Origin: Acidobacteriota bacterium
GTDB lineage: Bacteria > Actinomycetota > Acidimicrobiia > Acidimicrobiales > RAAP-2
Length of the DNA stretch: 52,690 nt
Direction: 5' to 3'
Assembly (NCBI GenBank): GCA_028873575.1
Contig: JAGWHY010000009.1
Location: 1-52,690 of the forward strand
Both the position numbers and the translations under genes were made by a program. Shown in pieces: positions 33,201-41,308 of the stretch. Every line of letters begins with the position of its first letter. The stretch's first letter is position 1. The notes under the pieces are model-generated. The model worked only from the letters and a program-made list of their open reading frames with translations. It was not told the origin of the DNA and made no database searches.

Positions 33201-33384
33201 TCGACAGACCCAGCGCGCGCGCCGCCTCGGCGAAGCGAACCACGCCGTAGAGCCCGTGATGATCCGTGAGGGCGAGCCCCGAAAGACCCAGTCGCACGGC
33301 CTCACCGACCAGCTCTTCGGGGTCACTCGCGCCGTCGAGAAAGCTGAAGCCCGAGTGGGCGTGGAGTTCGCCGTAGATCGCCAT
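30283..33384 (-). CDS. dnaE2: Error-prone DNA polymerase III alpha subunit DnaE2 (ImuC)
   Basis: 1033 aa; ATG 33384 overlaps the ImuB stop (ATGA). The N-terminal PHP domain (ELHAHSGFSFLDGASDPEEL, ALTDHHGLYG) is followed by the polymerase palm with the catalytic Asp motif PDIDVDIES, then YCQGRGSAANS and the fingers. The C-terminal OB domain has VNLEDESGHVNVIF. DnaE2 copies damaged templates with ImuA' and ImuB in SOS-induced mutagenesis. The beta-clamp contact is supplied by ImuB in other species. The last gene of the ImuA-ImuB-DnaE2 operon, which is headed by a LexA-type box at 35117-35130. Confidence 0.95.
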   Translation of the reverse strand: MAIYGELHAHSGFSFLDGASDPEELVGEAVRLGLSGLALTDHHGLYGVVRFAEAARALGLSTVFGAEVTLDARDDRVGVADPSGTHLVVLARSAHGYRELSRTLALAHLARGEKGVPRLSLEELSASAKEWLVLTGCRKGALTRALVAEGPRAAARVLDTLVARFGRENVAVEIWDHGAPDDVARNDALAELGVRAGLSVVATNNVHYATPRDVARAQLLSAIRARRSLDELEGWLNASPLAHLRGDAEQRRRFARWPGVVDRAGEIVSELAFDLRLVAPNLPLFRTPPGMDEQAYLEHLVAEGATKRYGTRDAERVAGAWCQIDHELRVIGQLGFAGYFLTVWDITEFCRAKNIYCQGRGSAANSAVCYSLGITNADAVSLNLFFERFLSPARDGPPDIDVDIESGRREEVIQYVYERYGRHHAAQVAAVITYRPRSALRDVARALGYSEEEANTFRDAVDRHTMSANVNEVPELVTTMAKELLERPRHLGIHSAGMVLCDRPVLEVCPVEWGRTPGRSVLQWDKDDCAAIGLVKFDLLGLGMLEALHRAVDQVRDFYGVEIDLAQLPQEPEVYDLLCEADTVGVFQVESRAQMATLPRVRPRCFYDLVIEVALIRPGPIQGHAVNPYIRRRRGEEPVTYLHPRLEPILRRTLGVPLFQEQLMEMAVAVAGFSPAEADELRQAMAAKRSALRMLKLKSRFYLGMAKNGISGATADQLFDALSAFANFGFPESHSVSFAHLVYCSAWIKYHYPAAFLVSLLNAQPMGFWSPQSLVADAQRHGVVVARPDVNHSGARAALEMTGDGEVVRLGLTSVRGLTSELATRVAAGAPWRDSSDLVRRAGLQQHHLEALASAGALDAFGASRRALTWAAGAAAQSTPDRLAGVVTGLEAPRLPATRAIERVADDLWAMGLTPEATAMALARAWLDERGVTRAGGLTSVESHRVTVAGVVTHRQHPETANGAVFVNLEDESGHVNVIFSKGAWARWSNVARHAPALVIRGVLERGHGSTALVAEHVEALALGATVPSRDWR

Positions 33385-34463
33385 CAGTCGTAAATCCCCA
33401 CTAGCCACCAACGACGCTCTTCGCACGAGAGCAAGAACGCTTCACCCGAACTGAGCACCACCTGCACGTGGGCCCGGCGCCGATGCAGCGCCCACCACCG
33501 TTCCACCAGCGGCCATGGGCCCGCGAACCACGTGACCTCACGTCGCAGCGTGGTCGAAAACGCGAGCGTGGCGGGCGGCGCGCTCAAGAGTCCGCGCGTG
33601 TTTAAGACGACCGGGGCGCCGAGCGCGTCACGGAGCTGCACCTCGAGGGGCTGGGCGAGGCTCGTCGCCGGGGAGGGTGCGGCGAGTCGCCCCGGCCACG
33701 GCGCGACCTCGAGACGGGGGGGTGCGGGCGCGCCCCAGGGTACGAGCGCGCCGCGTTCGTCGGGGGTACGTCCTCCACGCAGCGAGGCCACCACGACCGC
33801 CTCGGCACCGAGACGCTGGCGCACCCGTAACGCGGCCGCGTCCGCGCGCAGGTCGCCGGCCCCGCGCTGACCAAAGAACCCGAGCTGCTCGTCAAAGTCG
33901 TCGTCCTCTCCGCGCAACTGCGCGAGGCGACGTCCCAATCGAGGATCGCGCTGGTCCTCGAGTTCACTGAGCTCACCGCGCGCGACGCGCTGGCGAATCA
34001 GGGCGTCGCGGTCGAAACGCTCCCCTACCCGCGCCGTGTCGAGGTCCGCGAAGGCTCCCACGGTGTGCAGACCCAATCGATGACCGGTCGTCGTGAGATC
34101 GCGTCGACCGAGCACCTCGAGGGGCTGCGCGCGACGAAACTGAGTGCTCTCACCCGCCGCCAGCACCACCTCGTGGCGCGCCGCGAGCTCCGCGGTGAAG
34201 AGCCCCTCACCCACGCCGAGCAGCACCTCGACGTCGGCGACCTGTTGAACACAACGCCGAGCCATCGTCAGCACGACGTCGTCACCACCGAAGAATCGAC
34301 TCGGCGCGCGCAGAGGAAACGCGAAGAGCCCGAGGCGAACCGCCTCGGTAAAGGGACACAGCAACGTCAACGCGTCGAGTAGTGACTGCGTGACGCGCAG
34401 CGTCGAGCCGTCGGGTCGCTCGACCGAGAGCGACTCGATCCACAGGGCGAGAAGTCGTTCCAC
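33384..34463 (-). CDS. imuB: ImuB-like Y-family polymerase homologue, shortened
   Basis: 359 aa, well short of the usual ~500. It begins RLLALWIESLSVERPDG and soon reaches the part that in ImuB follows the palm insert (LGLFAFPLRAPSRFFGGDD), then a helix-hairpin-helix-like region (TVGAFADLDTARVGERF). Most of the N-terminal palm/fingers is therefore missing. The C-terminal tail (RQRLGAEAVVVASLRGGRTPDE), the ImuA'/DnaE2-interacting side, is kept. ImuB is a non-catalytic adaptor that links the clamp to DnaE2, so losing the pseudo-catalytic part may be tolerable. No clamp-binding motif was confirmed. Translationally coupled to dnaE2. Confidence 0.78.
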   Translation of the reverse strand: MERLLALWIESLSVERPDGSTLRVTQSLLDALTLLCPFTEAVRLGLFAFPLRAPSRFFGGDDVVLTMARRCVQQVADVEVLLGVGEGLFTAELAARHEVVLAAGESTQFRRAQPLEVLGRRDLTTTGHRLGLHTVGAFADLDTARVGERFDRDALIRQRVARGELSELEDQRDPRLGRRLAQLRGEDDDFDEQLGFFGQRGAGDLRADAAALRVRQRLGAEAVVVASLRGGRTPDERGALVPWGAPAPPRLEVAPWPGRLAAPSPATSLAQPLEVQLRDALGAPVVLNTRGLLSAPPATLAFSTTLRREVTWFAGPWPLVERWWALHRRRAHVQVVLSSGEAFLLSCEERRWWLVGIYD

Positions 34464-35123
34464 CTAACTCGCCTCGGCGCGCCCGCGCCGATTCGGCAGT
34501 ACCACCACGTGACGTTCGCCACGCGCGGCCTCGCCGCGGCCGCTCACGTGCACCGTGAGATAGCGCGCGTCCAACCGTGACGAGACCGTCCACTCGGCCT
34601 GAGTCACGCTGAAGAGAAGATCAGGCGCGATTGGCCACGGGGCGCTCGGTTCACTCAGGGCGATGAGGACCGTGCCCCGCTCGCGCACGCGATCGCTTAG
34701 TCGCCGCGCGACACTCCCCGAGGCTCGCCCCGGGGCGCGCACCACCACGAGGTCCACGCCGTCGAGCAGGTCGGCCGTCGCCTCGGCCCAGGCGCCCCGC
34801 GGACGCGGTACGAAGAGCACGCGACGTAGATCCACCCCGAGTTCGGCCATCGCGACGACTCCGGGGTCGTCGACGCCCACCACGGCCGACCAGTGGCCAC
34901 GCGCGCTCGCCTCACTCAAGAGGCTTAAGCCCACACTGAGCCCCCCGAGACCGGCCGGCGCCTGGACGACGACGCTCGACCCTCGTCGCAGAGCGCCGCC
35001 GGGTACGAGAGCGCACCACGGTTCGCCCAAGGGCAGCGTGCGCGCCTTCGCAAGGGTGATCGGACGCAGCGACGCCGCGAGCTTCTCGGGCACGGGAGGA
35101 CGAGAGGATGAAAAAGCGAACAT
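34464..35123 (-). CDS. imuA: ImuA-like (RecA-related) mutasome protein
   Basis: About 219 aa from ATG 35123, which lies inside a LexA-type box and 9 nt after TACTCT, so the mRNA would be leaderless. The longer open frame to 35513 runs into the divergent gene. Contains LPLGEPWCALVPGGALRRGSSVV, which resembles a degraded Walker A region, then FVPRPRGAWAEATADLLDGVDLVVVRAPG, like the ImuA Walker B area. Related to RecA, it supports the ImuB-DnaE2 translesion complex. imuB follows with no gap. Sequence is diverged, so the call relies strongly on position. Confidence 0.75.
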   Translation of the reverse strand: MFAFSSSRPPVPEKLAASLRPITLAKARTLPLGEPWCALVPGGALRRGSSVVVQAPAGLGGLSVGLSLLSEASARGHWSAVVGVDDPGVVAMAELGVDLRRVLFVPRPRGAWAEATADLLDGVDLVVVRAPGRASGSVARRLSDRVRERGTVLIALSEPSAPWPIAPDLLFSVTQAEWTVSSRLDARYLTVHVSGRGEAARGERHVVVLPNRRGRAEAS

Positions 35124-35130
35124 ACGTTCG
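35117..35130. promoter_or_regulatory. LexA-type SOS box over the imuA start
   Basis: CGAACATACGTTCG is a perfect 14-bp palindrome of the actinobacterial SOS type (CGAAC-N4-GTTCG). It covers the imuA start codon and lies beside the likely -10 (TACTCT, 35138-35133), so bound LexA would block initiation. It is about 217 bp from the divergent SRAP gene. Confidence 0.85.
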
Positions 35131-35346
35131 TAAGAGTAGCGAGCGCTCGTCACACGCGCTATTGGCCCTTCTGACGAGGGAAGTAGGCAAGGGGTCCGGC
35201 GCACCGGGTTCGGAGACGCGCGACTACTCACCCAATTGCGCCCCCACGAGTTCAGCGAACGTCGCGCCGCTTCGGTCCACCACGACCCTCTCGGCGGGAG
35301 TCCTCGGCAACGCCTTGACGTAACCTCATTCTCGAAAGGAGCTCTC

Positions 35347-36051
35347 GTGTGCGGTCGTGTCGCGCTCTTTACACCACCGGTTCGACTCGCGAAGTTGCTC
35401 GACGCCACGCTCGCGGCGGGCGTCGACCCCGACGGGCGCCCCAGTTGGAACGTCGGCCCCCAACGTCGACTTTTCGCGGTCACTGAGGCCGAGGACGGTC
35501 GCGTCCTCGACACCTACCGCTGGGGGCTACTGCCGAGTTGGGCGAAGGATCCCGCCCTCGCCAATCGACTCTTCAACGCCCGCGGTGAAACGGTGGCCGA
35601 AAAGCCCTCCTTTCGTGGTGCTTTCGCGAAACGTCCGTGCGTAATTCCCGTTGACGGCTTCTACGAGTGGGATCACCGCCCCGGAAAGAATCGACAACCG
35701 AACTTCTTTACCCGCATTGACGGCGCGCCGCTGCTCTTGGCGGGACTCCACGAACACTGGCGGGACCCTCACCTCGACGACGCACCATTCGTGGCGACCT
35801 GCACCGTCATCACCACGACGCCGAGTCCGGACATGGACGGCATTCATGACCGGATGCCCGTGATCCTCGAACGCGACGCGGTGGCGACCTGGTTAAACGT
35901 CCTCGAGGTCAGCGCGGACGAGCGCCGAGCGTTGCTGCGCCCCGCGGCACTCGCGACACTTCGTCACCACGGCGTCGCGAACGCCGTGGGATCAGTGAAG
36001 AACGACGGACCAGCGTTGATCGAGCCCCTCGAAGCGCAGTCGCTCTTTTAG
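35347..36051 (+). CDS. SRAP domain protein (HMCES/YedK), abasic-site shield
   Basis: 234 aa; GTG 35347 follows AAAGGAG. The start reads MCGRVALF, so removing Met exposes Cys2, the residue that forms a thiazolidine crosslink with abasic sites in single-stranded DNA. Other active residues are visible: Asn77 (NARGET), Glu107 (GFYEW) and His167 (IHDRMPV). It protects replication forks from strand breaks. Standing next to the SOS mutasome and divergent from it fits a damage-response role; the LexA box between them may influence both. Confidence 0.95.
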   Translation: MCGRVALFTPPVRLAKLLDATLAAGVDPDGRPSWNVGPQRRLFAVTEAEDGRVLDTYRWGLLPSWAKDPALANRLFNARGETVAEKPSFRGAFAKRPCVIPVDGFYEWDHRPGKNRQPNFFTRIDGAPLLLAGLHEHWRDPHLDDAPFVATCTVITTTPSPDMDGIHDRMPVILERDAVATWLNVLEVSADERRALLRPAALATLRHHGVANAVGSVKNDGPALIEPLEAQSLF

Positions 36052-36515
36052 CGCCCGAGTTCGAGTCGCATCTCGAGGCCACCGCCGCGCTCGCGAAAAC
36101 CGAAGCTGCGGTAGAGGCCCTCACCGTTTTTCGTGGCGTGCAGTTCGACACGCTCGAGGCCGAGATGTCGGGCCTCCTCCACCAGGGCTCCGACGATCTG
36201 GGTTCCCAAGCCCCGGCGGCGATGCGGCTCGTCGACCACGATGGACCCGAGGTAGCCAAACGTGCCGCGAGGAAAGTGCGGCGTGGCCAAACGGTCGAAA
36301 ATCTGCAAGAGGCCCCCCGCGACCAGAGAACCCTCGTGGTCGACCACGGCCGCGACGATTGCCCCCGAGCGCAGACCGCGCTCGAGAGCCGCTCTCGCCT
36401 CGTCGAGCCACTCGGTACCGGTGACGTCGTGACCCATGTCGCGAAACATCACCGCACGCAGTCGCAGGAGTTCGTGGAGATCGCTCAGTTCACCTCGTCG
36501 CGTCGCTAGGGTCAC
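36048..36515 (-). CDS. GNAT family N-acetyltransferase
   Basis: 155 aa from GTG 36515. The acetyl-CoA motif A is clear: LGSIVVDEPHRRRGLGTQIV (R/QxxGxG/A type) near residues 88-108, followed by the alpha helix and VELHATKNGEGLYRSFGF, the closing strand and helix that finish the GNAT fold. The substrate is not known. Its stop overlaps the end of the SRAP gene by 4 nt in convergent orientation. Confidence 0.85.
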   Translation of the reverse strand: MTLATRRGELSDLHELLRLRAVMFRDMGHDVTGTEWLDEARAALERGLRSGAIVAAVVDHEGSLVAGGLLQIFDRLATPHFPRGTFGYLGSIVVDEPHRRRGLGTQIVGALVEEARHLGLERVELHATKNGEGLYRSFGFRERGGGLEMRLELGR

Positions 36516-36604
36516 CGCGTCAGGCTCTCACGTACCTCGCGCCCGGTCAAGGCCACGGCGCGCCGATACCGCGTTGGCCTCACGCGTGGTCCTAAGTTGC
36601 GGTG

Positions 36605-37633
36605 GTGCCACTTCGTCTTCGTCCGTATCGCTTGAGCGACGAGCGAATCGTTCGTCGCGCGCGCGACGACCTACGCGCCGATGATTTTGAACTCCTCTAT
36701 CGCTTCGACGAGTTCGCCGGGTGGACCGACTACCTCGCACACTTTCGGCAAGCTCGCTTCGGTCATGGACTCAACGAGGGAGAGGTGCCCTCGATGTTGC
36801 TCTGCGCGGAGCTCGACGGGAACTACGTGGGTCAAGTCAGCGTGCGACTCGCCACCGAGGAGTACGTGACGCCCGTGGGTGGACACGTCGGCGTGGGCGT
36901 TCTCGCCCCCTATCGACGTCAGGGACTCGCGAGTGAGATGTTGCGCCAGGCCCTCATCGTCTTGCGCGCCGAAGGTGTACGCGACGCCGTCGTGACCTGC
37001 CACGACACCAACTTCGCGTCCAGGGCCGCGATCGAGGCCAGTGGCGCGCGCTTCGACGGCGTGTTCAGCTTCACCGAGGGCGCGCCGCCCGACATGCGCC
37101 GCTACGTCGTGGCTCCCCCGACCTCGTCGCTGTGGCTGCGTCCGCTCGCTCTTGACGACGAAGGATCCGCGCGCGCGGCGCACGCGGAAATTCTTCCCGA
37201 GGACTCGCACTTTCTTTTGCAGTGGTCACCCGAGCAGGCGTGGCCGTCGTACCTCGCGCGCCTGCGCGACGAGCAGCTCGGTCGAGACCTCGCCCCAGAC
37301 CGGGTGCGCGGTACCTTCGTCGCCGCCGTGGTGGGCGACGAATTAGTGGGACGCGCCTCGATTCGTTTCTCACTGAACGAGTTCTTGGCCGCGTGGGGTG
37401 GGCACATTGGCTACGCCGTCATCGCGGCCCATCGGCGCCGAGGGTACGCCAGTGAGATCTTGCGCCAGGCGCTCGTGGTGGCACGCGCCGAAGGCGTCGA
37501 GCGCGCGACGATGACGTGTTTTGACGACAACGTGGGTTCGTCGAGCGTCATCGAGCGCGCCGGTGGTGTCTTGGAGTCGATCGGCGCGACCCACGAGTGG
37601 CCCGAACGAATGCGGCGCTACTTCATTATGTAG
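36605..37633 (+). CDS. Tandem GNAT acetyltransferase (two fused domains)
   Basis: 342 aa from GTG 36605, 6 nt after TAAGTT (leaderless pattern); GTG 36602 is also possible. Two similar GNAT units lie in tandem. Each has a GGHxG(V/Y) strand, a YRRQGLASEML or HRRRGYASEIL acetyl-CoA loop, and a TCHDTN or TCFDDN strand. The repeats are clearly homologous to one another, about 165 residues each, so the gene arose by internal duplication. Substrates are unknown. A terminator-like structure follows. Confidence 0.85.
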   Translation: MPLRLRPYRLSDERIVRRARDDLRADDFELLYRFDEFAGWTDYLAHFRQARFGHGLNEGEVPSMLLCAELDGNYVGQVSVRLATEEYVTPVGGHVGVGVLAPYRRQGLASEMLRQALIVLRAEGVRDAVVTCHDTNFASRAAIEASGARFDGVFSFTEGAPPDMRRYVVAPPTSSLWLRPLALDDEGSARAAHAEILPEDSHFLLQWSPEQAWPSYLARLRDEQLGRDLAPDRVRGTFVAAVVGDELVGRASIRFSLNEFLAAWGGHIGYAVIAAHRRRGYASEILRQALVVARAEGVERATMTCFDDNVGSSSVIERAGGVLESIGATHEWPERMRRYFIM

Positions 37634-38114
37634 TTTTGGGCCGAGACGGCCGAAAACCCCGAGTGACCAGTGGGCCGAGGCCCACCCGCCCCTCGGGGTT
37701 TCCGAGGCACACTAACTGCTGGTCCGTGTCGGACAGACCACCAGCTAACGGCAGGTACTTCACGCCATCTTCCGTACGGACACCGGACCGAACTCCGTTG
37801 CCCGCCAGGAGGTTCTGTTCCTCTCGCGAGGCCCCTCTCCCCCTCGTCCCTCTCACCTTTCGGCTCGCAGGATCGTCGGCAGGTACTGCGTGAACTACGA
37901 GTTGTACTGTGCCAGAGATTGATGGCGTCGCCAAGAGATTTCTCGAAAATCACAGACTTTTGCCCAGCATCTCGAAGGTTATCCACCAAGAAATTCGAGA
38001 CGCAGTGACCTTTGCACCACTTTCTCGCATCTTTTGCACAGATCCGGTCGTTCGTGGGCGCCCCCGAGGACAATTTCACGGTTCGTGGGAGAACCGGGTC
38101 GTGCGCGAGCGGTC
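37634..38114. other. Non-coding region with a strong terminator
   Basis: It starts with the structure at 37654-37701. The remaining ~410 bp contain no frame with family motifs or a ribosome site. The DUF2332 gene ends at its right edge. Confidence 0.5.
37654..37701. terminator. Branched terminator-like structure
   Basis: AAACCCCGAG (37654-37663) pairs exactly with CTCGGGGTTT (37692-37701). Inside it, GTGGGCC (37670-37676) pairs with GGCCCAC (37679-37685). The outer stem has A/T ends on both sides, so it could stop transcription in either direction; it ends the tandem GNAT gene. Confidence 0.75.
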
Positions 38115-39158
38115 TCAGGGGCAGGTTTTTTCGAGCCAGCGACCGTGAGGGTGACACCATCCCCACTCCTCGGGTAGCGCGAACTCGCGCGCGACCACGA
38201 TCCGCGAGGCGCCCGACGGGTGCGCTCGTTGCGCTGACGCGACGCCGGGCACGACGACCAATGGCGACTCGATGGAGATACTCGCGACCCCACCGCGGCG
38301 CGCGGCCGCGTGGACCGTTTCGAAATACCACTCCCTCTCGTCGTCACTCAGGTAGAACAACACCCACGTGTTCACGACGACCGTGAAGGCGTCGTCCGTC
38401 ATTTCGAGTGCCTCAAGAAGTCGTTCCTGGGCGGTACCCCGCAACACGTCGAGTGGCTCCCAGGTGGGCCACGCGTCAATGATCGCGTCGAGGCGACGAT
38501 GGCGATTCTGCTCCTCGGGCCAAAGACACGCCTTCAACCACCGTTGATCATCGCGGTTGGTTAAACGCAAGGGATGTGGATCGACACCGACGCGACGCCC
38601 GAGCGACGGTAGCGCGCGCTCCAGTGGGCCGTTGACGTCATGACACGTCACGACGAAGGGATCGCTGGACTCTCGTTCACTGACGGTGAAGCGATCCAGA
38701 TGAAGGTTGATTCCGGCCGAGCAGCCGACTTCGACGAGGTTGACGCGCGGGTGATCTCGGGCGACGTCGGCAAGTACGGCGCGCAACACGGCGCTACGTC
38801 CGGGCTCGTTGGTCTGCGTGGAGCGACCGAGTTCGCGGCTGACGAGGGTCACGTCTTCACGTAACACCACCACTACGACTTCAACGGCCTCGTCTACTGA
38901 CGCCAGCGCGCCCCGGCGAACGTCGTCGTACAGCGGACCGAGTACGGGATGCCCACCCAGCGCAAGCCACTGCAAAATTGCGAGAATCAACATTGGATTG
39001 CGCTGCTGGACGCGAACCGAGGCCAGTAGCTCGAGCGCCGTGGCGTCTTGACTCAGGCGTCGAAGAAGTGCCGCGTAGAAGGGAAGACGCGCGACGTCTT
39101 CGGGCGCGAGCGCGTGCTCGTAACGACGCCGCGCGTCATCGAGATCGAGTGAAGTGAT
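38115..39158 (-). CDS. DUF2332 protein with an apparent ATC start
   Basis: About 347 aa. DUF2332 features: ALAPEDVARLPFYAALLRRLSQD at the N-terminus, VEVGCSAGINLHLDRF (a methyltransferase-like glycine motif), VVVNTWVLFYLSDDER and SIESPLVV near the C-terminus. Function is unknown, with a Rossmann-type fold likely. The family's N-terminus falls at 39158, where the codon is ATC, 9 nt after AAAGGA. No ATG, GTG or TTG exists in frame near that point; the next upstream candidate is a TTG about 80 nt away, and the next downstream is an internal ATG about 60 codons in. A rare start codon or a sequence error is possible. Confidence 0.75.
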   Translation of the reverse strand: MTSLDLDDARRRYEHALAPEDVARLPFYAALLRRLSQDATALELLASVRVQQRNPMLILAILQWLALGGHPVLGPLYDDVRRGALASVDEAVEVVVVVLREDVTLVSRELGRSTQTNEPGRSAVLRAVLADVARDHPRVNLVEVGCSAGINLHLDRFTVSERESSDPFVVTCHDVNGPLERALPSLGRRVGVDPHPLRLTNRDDQRWLKACLWPEEQNRHRRLDAIIDAWPTWEPLDVLRGTAQERLLEALEMTDDAFTVVVNTWVLFYLSDDEREWYFETVHAAARRGGVASISIESPLVVVPGVASAQRAHPSGASRIVVAREFALPEEWGWCHPHGRWLEKTCP

Positions 39159-39416
39159 GAGTGACGTTCCTTTACCCGCGAGACAACCATTTTCGCCGAA
39201 GCGGTTGTACCTTACGCCGACCCAGCGCAAATGGTCGCGCGACGACGCCCCACGCTTGGAACGTCGTTCACCTGGCAAGGGTATGCGTGACGAGAAAACA
39301 GCAGTCGACGCCGACCACGGGGCGCTTCGACGTCCGCACCCTCGCCCTTCGAAAGAACCAGTGGTAGAATCAGTCTCGTGCAACCTCGCGAGAGCCACCC
39401 GTGGAAGTAGCGAAAT

Positions 39417-39851
39417 ATGACGCGACGCACCCCTAGACGGCCGACGTGGCTGATTGGTCTCGCGGCGAGCGCCCTCGCGGCGTCGGCGGTCATCGCGTCA
39501 CTCCTGAGCACCTCGAATTCGGCCTTGGGGTTGCCGACGGCCCTCCAGGTTGGCGTGGGCGTCGCGCCGCCGGTCGTGAGTGCGCCCGGTAGCTCGCGCG
39601 CGGCTACGGCGAACTCCGTCGGCGTCGCCGCCTCGTCGTCCGCGCTGCCGACGACGACCACGACGCTACCCCCGCAACGTCACCCCGCCTCGACCGCCAC
39701 AACTCTTTCGCGCGTCATCACCGTCAACACGTCACAGCCAGTTACTGACAGTCAAGATTCCAATACGGACGGCAATAATCAGTCAACGCCAGACGGCAGT
39801 TCCTCACCCAACACCTCGCCGTCGTCGTCAACTTCGTCGGGCGACAACTGA
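39417..39851 (+). CDS. Exported Ser/Thr-rich protein ending in SGDN
   Basis: 144 aa. Basic head (TRRTPRRPTW), one hydrophobic segment (about 11-33), then a low-complexity Ala/Ser/Thr/Pro region with a short TTTTTLPPQ stretch. The C-terminus is SSSTSSGDN. No domain is recognised. It lies immediately before a sensor kinase, and the protein at 41980-42450, just after the response regulator, has the same design, so the two may relate to the signal sensed or to the regulated target. Confidence 0.6.
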   Translation: MTRRTPRRPTWLIGLAASALAASAVIASLLSTSNSALGLPTALQVGVGVAPPVVSAPGSSRAATANSVGVAASSSALPTTTTTLPPQRHPASTATTLSRVITVNTSQPVTDSQDSNTDGNNQSTPDGSSSPNTSPSSSTSSGDN

Positions 39852-41308
39852 GGCGCGCTCTCGAATCGTCGCGAGCCTCGACGTCACGCGCGGTTCGTCG
39901 ACCGATACGTAGCGCCACTCGACTCGCGGCGCTCCAGGGCTTACTTCTCGTGATCGTTCTCGGCATCGTCGTGGTGACACTCGAGGGTTTTTTCGCGACG
40001 AGCTACGAATCCGTCGCCGCGCAAAGTCTCAACAACGAACTTCGCGCGTTCTCGAAGGCCGCGACGTTGCGTCCCGCGCACCAAACGCTCGAGGCGTTTG
40101 CCGTTCACTATCTCCACACGCACGCGTTGGCCTCGGGTGGGGCGGTTCTCATTCTCTTTCCGAACGGCGCGCGCGTGCAAACGGCCGGTACGTCGGCGCT
40201 CTACGCCAGCTCCCTGATTCGCGCTTTCGAATCAACCCCACCGACGCGATCGTTCGCTCGTGCGGTCACGATCGGACACCACCCCGTTGAGTTGGCCGCC
40301 GCGCCACTCTACGAGGGCGCCACGTACGCCGGAACCGTAATCGCGACCGCGGACCTCACGCCCTTCGCCGCGGAGCGTTCACGCGTACTGGAACTCTCCC
40401 TCGCCGAGGCCACCATTGCGCTGCTCGCCGGTATCGCCGGCACCTACATCCTCCTGCGTCAACTACTTCGAACCATTGGTCGCGTCACGTCGACCGCCGA
40501 CGAACTCGGCCGCTCAAGTCTCGATCAGCGCCTCGGCGATCAAGGTCGCGACGACGAAGTCGGCGATCTCGCGCGAACCTTCGACGAGATGCTCGACCGT
40601 ATCGACGCCGTGGTTCAGGCGCAGAGTCGATTACTCGCCGACGTCTCGCACCAGTTACGCACGCCCCTCACCGTCGCGCGGGGTCACCTCGAAGTCCTCG
40701 CCCGCACCGCCACGACCGATCCCGACGCCGTCAGCGAAACCTTGGGTCTCGTCGTCGAAGAGATCGCGCACATGAGCGTCATGGTGGAACGACTTTTGAT
40801 GTTGGGCCACGCGATGGACCCCGAGTTTCTCGAGACCCAACCAGTTGACTTACGGACGCTCTTCGGCGACTGTTTCGCCGCCTCTCGAGTACTTGGCGAG
40901 CGGGTATTTACCCTGGGCGCTCTTCCCGACGTCGTCTTAGACATTGATGAGGCCAAGATTCGTGGTGCCCTACTAAACCTCGTGGCAAATTCGGTGAACG
41001 CGACGCGCCCCGGCGACACGATTGCCCTCGGCGCGTCAGTGGACGTGTCGGGCGAGCAGATTGAACTCGTCGTTGAAGACTCCGGACCAGGTATCCCCGC
41101 CGCCTTACGAAATCAGGCCCTCGAACGTTTTGCGCGACCGGGGTCCCGCGCGGCGGGAGGATCGGGGCTCGGACTCGCGATCGTTAAAGCCGTCAGCGAA
41201 GCCCACGGCGGCTACGTCGTTATTGAGGACTCCGCCCTGGGCGGCGCCCGCGTCGCTATGGTCTTGCCGATGTCATTATCCGTGACGAACGACGAGGACT
41301 CGGCGTGA
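39848..41308 (+). CDS. Sensor histidine kinase (start uncertain, possibly CTG)
   Basis: 452 aa from the first ordinary start (GTG 39950). But the frame is open upstream, where RRPIRSATRLAALQGLLL completes the first membrane span and its basic flank, as in related kinases. That extension has no ATG/GTG/TTG; a CTG at 39848 overlaps the previous stop (CTGA). Sensor part between two spans (second about 148-170 from GTG), HAMP-like region, H-box SHQLRTPL with His234, N-box NLVANSVNAT, and the G boxes DSGPGIP and GSGLGLAIV. It autophosphorylates and passes phosphate to the regulator whose start overlaps its stop (GTGA). Confidence 0.85.
   Translation: MRRALESSRASTSRAVRRPIRSATRLAALQGLLLVIVLGIVVVTLEGFFATSYESVAAQSLNNELRAFSKAATLRPAHQTLEAFAVHYLHTHALASGGAVLILFPNGARVQTAGTSALYASSLIRAFESTPPTRSFARAVTIGHHPVELAAAPLYEGATYAGTVIATADLTPFAAERSRVLELSLAEATIALLAGIAGTYILLRQLLRTIGRVTSTADELGRSSLDQRLGDQGRDDEVGDLARTFDEMLDRIDAVVQAQSRLLADVSHQLRTPLTVARGHLEVLARTATTDPDAVSETLGLVVEEIAHMSVMVERLLMLGHAMDPEFLETQPVDLRTLFGDCFAASRVLGERVFTLGALPDVVLDIDEAKIRGALLNLVANSVNATRPGDTIALGASVDVSGEQIELVVEDSGPGIPAALRNQALERFARPGSRAAGGSGLGLAIVKAVSEAHGGYVVIEDSALGGARVAMVLPMSLSVTNDEDSA

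Noticed and set aside
34464-35513. Longer ImuA start at 35513
   Set aside because: The added 130 residues are antisense to the SRAP gene, low in family signal, and would place the SOS box inside the coding region.
37618-38331. Long minus-strand open frame through the intergenic region
   Set aside because: It crosses a strong terminator-like structure, overlaps the DUF2332 3' end in another frame and has no family motifs.
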